NCBI RefSeq assembly: GCF_016653465.1
Contig: NZ_NHSQ01000033.1
Coordinates: 1 to 37,918, forward strand
Source of the DNA: Thiocystis minor
GTDB taxonomy: Bacteria; Pseudomonadota; Gammaproteobacteria; Chromatiales; Chromatiaceae
DNA: 37,918 nt
Direction of reading: 5' to 3'
Shown here: piece by piece, positions 35,260 to 37,918 of the stretch
How positions within the stretch are numbered: the stretch's first letter is position 1
Layout of the letters: each line of letters opens with the position of its first letter
Notes under the pieces: model-generated
Databases searched by the model: none
What the model was told of the DNA's origin: nothing
What the model saw: the letters and a program-made list of their open reading frames with translations, nothing else
Made by a program: the position numbers and the translations under genes

Positions 35260-37116
35260 TTAAACGGGCAGTGTCTTTAACCGCTTGTTGCCGTACAGCA
35301 GATTGATCGCGGCGCGGCTACAGGTGATGGCGGTAAACATGGAGGTGAGCAGGCCGATCGTCAGCGTGACCGCGAAGCCCTTGACCGGACCGGTGCCGAA
35401 GCTGAACAACATGACCGCCGCGATCAGGGTCGTGACGTTGGCGTCGATGATGCTCGACAGCGCCTTGTTATAGCCTGCGGCGATGCTCGCCTGGGGCGAG
35501 TTACCGATGCGAATTTCCTCGCGGATGCGCTCGAAGATCAGGACGTTAGCGTCCACCGCCATGCCGATCGTGAGCACCATGCCGGCGATGCCGGGCATGG
35601 TCAGGGTCGCGCCCAGCGCGCCCAGCACCGCGACAATCATCACCAGATTCAACAGCAGAACCAGATTCGCGATCATCCCGAAGACGCGGTAGTAGATCCC
35701 CATGAAGATCACGACCAGTCCCAGACCGATCAGCACCGAGAACAGCCCCTGGTCGATGTTGTCCTGACCCAGACTGGGGCCGATGGTGCGTTCTTCGACG
35801 ATCTGGATGGGCGCCGCCAGCGCGCCCGAGCGCAGCAGCAGGGCCGTATTGTGGGCCTCGTTGCTGCTGTCGAGCCCGGTGGTCTGGAAGCGCGACCCGA
35901 AGGGTTCGCGGATCGTGGCAACACTGAAGACTTCTTCCACCTTGCGGGTCGTCTTGACCGGTTTACTGTCTACCGTTTCGGTGGTGGTACGGTTCTCGAT
36001 GAAGACAACCGCCATCGGCTTGCCGACATTCTCGGTGGTGACATCGCGCATCCGCCGCGCGCCCTGACCATCGAGGTTGACAAAGACGGCTGGCGAACCG
36101 CTCTGGCCGTCGAATCCGGCCGAGGCATCGGTGATCTGGTCGCCGGTGACGATCACCCGGCGTTTGAGCAGGATCGGCTTCCCGTCGCGCTCGTAATAGA
36201 GTTTGCTGCCCACCGGCACCCGTCCCGCCACGGCGTCGGCGACACTCCCCTCGGTATCGACCAATCGATACTCCAAGGTCGCGGTGGCGCCAAGGATCTC
36301 TTTCAGTCGCCCAGGATCCTGGGCGCCCGGTAACTGCACCACAATCCGCCGTTCGCCCTGACGGGCGATGCTGGGCTCGGCAATCCCCAGCGCATTGACG
36401 CGATTGCGCAGGGTCGTGATGTTCTGCTCCAGGGCGAAATCCTTGATCTTCTGCTGCTCGGTTTCCGGCAGGCTGGCCTGGACCAGATACTGATCGCCGT
36501 CCTGGCTCGTCTGAACCGTCAGATCCTGAAACTCCCGGCTCAGCGCCTTCGCGCCCGCGTCGCGGGACTCGGCGTCGTTGAACTTGATCAGGATGCGCGC
36601 GCCCTCGCGGGTCACGGTCTGATAGCGGATTTTTTTGTCACGCAACTGAGTACGGACATCTCCGAGATTTCGCTCCAGCGCCTGATCCAACGCCGCGTCC
36701 ATGTCGACATCGATGACGACATGGATGCCGCCGCGCAGATCCAGACCCAGATTCATCGGTTTGAGCCCAATCGCCCGCATCCAGCCAGGCAGGTCGGCGG
36801 ACAGGGTCAGCGCCGTGCGGTAACGCGCCGACAATGAGCGCTCGATCGCCTCCTGTCCCTTCAACTGATCGCTGGATGCGGCAAAGCGGATGAGCAGTTT
36901 CCCGCCCTCACGCACTTCGATGCCCTTCACGGGAACGCCAGCATTTTCAAGCGCCGCGCGCACCTCGCCGACACTAGCTTCGGTGACCTCGGCGCCGCGC
37001 GCGGCGGTGATCTCGATCGATGGATCCTGAGAGTAAAGGTTCGGCCAGGCTAGCAGCAGGCTGGCCAGGATCACGCCCAGGATCAGCAGATTCTTCCACA
37101 AGGGATATCGGTTCAT
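35260..37116 (-). CDS. secD: Protein translocase subunit SecD
   Basis: The 618-residue subunit (E. coli SecD has 615) has TM1 (RYPLWKNLLILGVILASLLL), the P1 periplasmic region with LGLDLRGGIHVVIDVD, the central NRVNALGIAEPSI and VQLPG blocks, and the C-terminal TM bundle with MVLTIGMAVDANVLIFERIREE. The ATG at 37116 gives the family N-terminus (MNRYPLW); the open frame upstream to 37260 runs through the palindromic spacer and is not coding. It is co-oriented with yajC and secF. Confidence 0.97.
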   Translation of the reverse strand: MNRYPLWKNLLILGVILASLLLAWPNLYSQDPSIEITAARGAEVTEASVGEVRAALENAGVPVKGIEVREGGKLLIRFAASSDQLKGQEAIERSLSARYRTALTLSADLPGWMRAIGLKPMNLGLDLRGGIHVVIDVDMDAALDQALERNLGDVRTQLRDKKIRYQTVTREGARILIKFNDAESRDAGAKALSREFQDLTVQTSQDGDQYLVQASLPETEQQKIKDFALEQNITTLRNRVNALGIAEPSIARQGERRIVVQLPGAQDPGRLKEILGATATLEYRLVDTEGSVADAVAGRVPVGSKLYYERDGKPILLKRRVIVTGDQITDASAGFDGQSGSPAVFVNLDGQGARRMRDVTTENVGKPMAVVFIENRTTTETVDSKPVKTTRKVEEVFSVATIREPFGSRFQTTGLDSSNEAHNTALLLRSGALAAPIQIVEERTIGPSLGQDNIDQGLFSVLIGLGLVVIFMGIYYRVFGMIANLVLLLNLVMIVAVLGALGATLTMPGIAGMVLTIGMAVDANVLIFERIREEIRIGNSPQASIAAGYNKALSSIIDANVTTLIAAVMLFSFGTGPVKGFAVTLTIGLLTSMFTAITCSRAAINLLYGNKRLKTLPV

Positions 37117-37218
37117 GACAGTTTTAATCTCTACATCGCTGGTCGCAGCGGCACGCGGAGCAGGTGTGAGGGGAGATGCTGATCGAGCCGCCAGCAAGTA
37201 GCGTCCGCGATCAAATCC

Positions 37219-37268
37219 GAATAAAGATGACTTGGGCGCCAGAGCGAGCGCCCAAGTCATCTTTATTC
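37219..37268. repeat. Perfect 21-bp inverted repeat between yajC and secD
   Basis: The arms 37219-37239 and 37248-37268 are exact reverse complements, separated by 8 nt. The core of each arm contains AAGATGACTTGGGCGC or its complement. In RNA this gives a very stable hairpin beginning 15 bases after the yajC stop. There is no T-run on the minus strand, so it is not a standard terminator. It lies in the middle of the yajC-secD-secF operon. Confidence 0.9.
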
Positions 37269-37283
37269 AGGATGCATTGGGGA

Positions 37284-37619
37284 TTAGAGTTCCTTCAGCG
37301 TACCCTTCGGCAACACGGATTCGATGGTCGCGCGGCGCACCTTGACCTGGACGCCATCGGCGATCTCGACCAGAACGAAGTTTTCGCCGATCTCGTTGAT
37401 GCGACCGGCGATGCCGCCGACGGTAATGATCTCATCGCCCTTCGCCAGTGATTCGACCATCTTCTGATGTTCTTTCTGACGCTTGGCCTGGGGACGAATC
37501 AGGAGAAAGTAAAAGACCACCGAGAACAACACTAGCGGTAGCAGAGCGATGAACGAATCGCCGGCGGAAGCGGCGGCGACCTCGCCCTGGGCGAGCGCGT
37601 CGGAGATAAAGAAGCTCAT
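37284..37619 (-). CDS. yajC: Sec translocon accessory protein YajC
   Basis: The 111-residue protein has one TM helix (about 24-42, LLPLVLFSVVFYFLLI) followed by RPQAKRQKEHQKMVESLAKGDEIITVGGIAGRI, the diagnostic YajC stretch. It joins SecDF in the inner membrane. The next gene in the operon is secD, 167 bp downstream. The tgt gene often found upstream is not visible in the remaining 300 bp. Confidence 0.95.
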   Translation of the reverse strand: MSFFISDALAQGEVAAASAGDSFIALLPLVLFSVVFYFLLIRPQAKRQKEHQKMVESLAKGDEIITVGGIAGRINEIGENFVLVEIADGVQVKVRRATIESVLPKGTLKEL

Positions 37620-37918
37620 AATCGACTCCCGATCGGTACGCGGATCCGCAAGATGGATCCAGTGACGTGAAGCGGTCCGTATCGGTCAATCCCGAGACGG
37701 CCAAGGCAATACTGGCGGCGGATTATCGCACAGCGGCGGAGAAGATACAGCGGGCAGGCGGTTTAGCCCGGATATTTCATAGACCTGTGGGCAGGTCCAG
37801 AAACCGACGATCTTGGTGGGGTTCAAAGGCGATTCAGTCGCCAGGAGGGGGGCCGACGCGGGCGAAGCGGGCGGATTGAACCCTTGACGGTCGGAACAGG
37901 GCGGCCTGGGCGCCCTGG
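37620..37918. other. Upstream region of yajC, no gene supported
   Basis: A minus-strand frame is open from the right edge to about 37690, but its translation (for example NPTKIVGFWTCPQVYEISG) is Pro-rich and matches nothing I recognise. A half-site CTAAACCGCC (minus strand, near 37758-37767) faintly resembles the ends of the ~85-bp elements. tgt or queA is absent here, so the usual tgt-yajC linkage is broken or lies further off. Confidence 0.4.
37722..37730 (-). promoter_or_regulatory. Candidate extended -10 box for yajC-secD-secF
   Basis: The minus strand reads TGCGATAAT, an extended -10 element with 5/6 agreement in the hexamer. It is about 100 bases before the yajC start. No clear -35 box is seen, as can be normal for extended -10 promoters. 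Confidence 0.3.

Noticed and set aside
37117-37260. N-terminal extension of SecD through the palindromic spacer
   Set aside because: The SecD family begins at MNRYPLW (37116). The upstream residues come from the inverted repeat, which reads almost the same on both strands.

Overview
The window looks like chromosomal DNA from a purple sulfur gammaproteobacterium (Chromatiaceae-like). It has high G+C, a stand-alone soxYZ pair, a sulfide:quinone-oxidoreductase-like flavoprotein, a [NiFe] hydrogenase, and gammaproteobacterial blocks such as yajC-secD-secF, suhB/trmJ-cysE-iscR, nadC/ampD and ybbAP/tesA. The assignment is inferred from gene content and order; no database search was possible.

Layout. 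Positions 1-2410 are a graveyard of insertion-sequence and gene fragments: IS66-like, IS1182/IS5-like and other transposase remnants, a secreted-protein remnant and a frameshifted family 2 glycosyltransferase. An A+T-rich island follows (2410-2700). Positions 2715-11236 hold tas, the ergothioneine pair egtB-egtD, a large hybrid sensor kinase, nadC and ampD. Positions 11561-15894 hold the most notable locus. Positions 15981-19619 hold suhB, trmJ, cysE, iscR and an atypical hscB. Positions 19699-24010 hold a rhodanese, a lipid A-type acyltransferase, soxYZ and bepA. Positions 24148-28238 hold a MoxR-ATPase/VWA-metallopeptidase pair, a small protein gene and an Rpn-type nuclease gene with a 12-bp x 8 tandem repeat. 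Positions 28268-34256 hold ybbP-ybbA/tesA, a Trp-patterned coiled-coil nuclease-like gene and an SQR-like gene. Positions 34315-37619 hold secF, secD and yajC.

Best candidate for an undescribed system: 11561-15894, three tightly packed genes on the + strand. They are (1) a [NiFe]-hydrogenase large subunit that ends exactly at the active-site His of its C-terminal motif, so it has no maturation peptide; (2) a Tat-exported small subunit with Cys ligands for three [4Fe-4S] clusters and no membrane anchor; and (3) a methyl-accepting chemotaxis protein whose periplasmic domain carries two c-type heme motifs (CADCH and CVVCH), followed by a second membrane helix, HAMP and a full MCP signalling hairpin. 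I infer that the periplasmic hydrogenase passes electrons from H2 to the heme chemoreceptor, making an H2/redox-sensing chemotaxis complex. The domains are seen directly; the coupling is inference.

Secondary points: an HscB lacking its HPD motif beside an iscR that has no iscSUA; three ~85-bp spacers with related AAACCGCG-type inverted ends, two of which overlap stop codons; a perfect 21-bp inverted repeat between yajC and secD; and an SQR-like protein missing one expected catalytic Cys.
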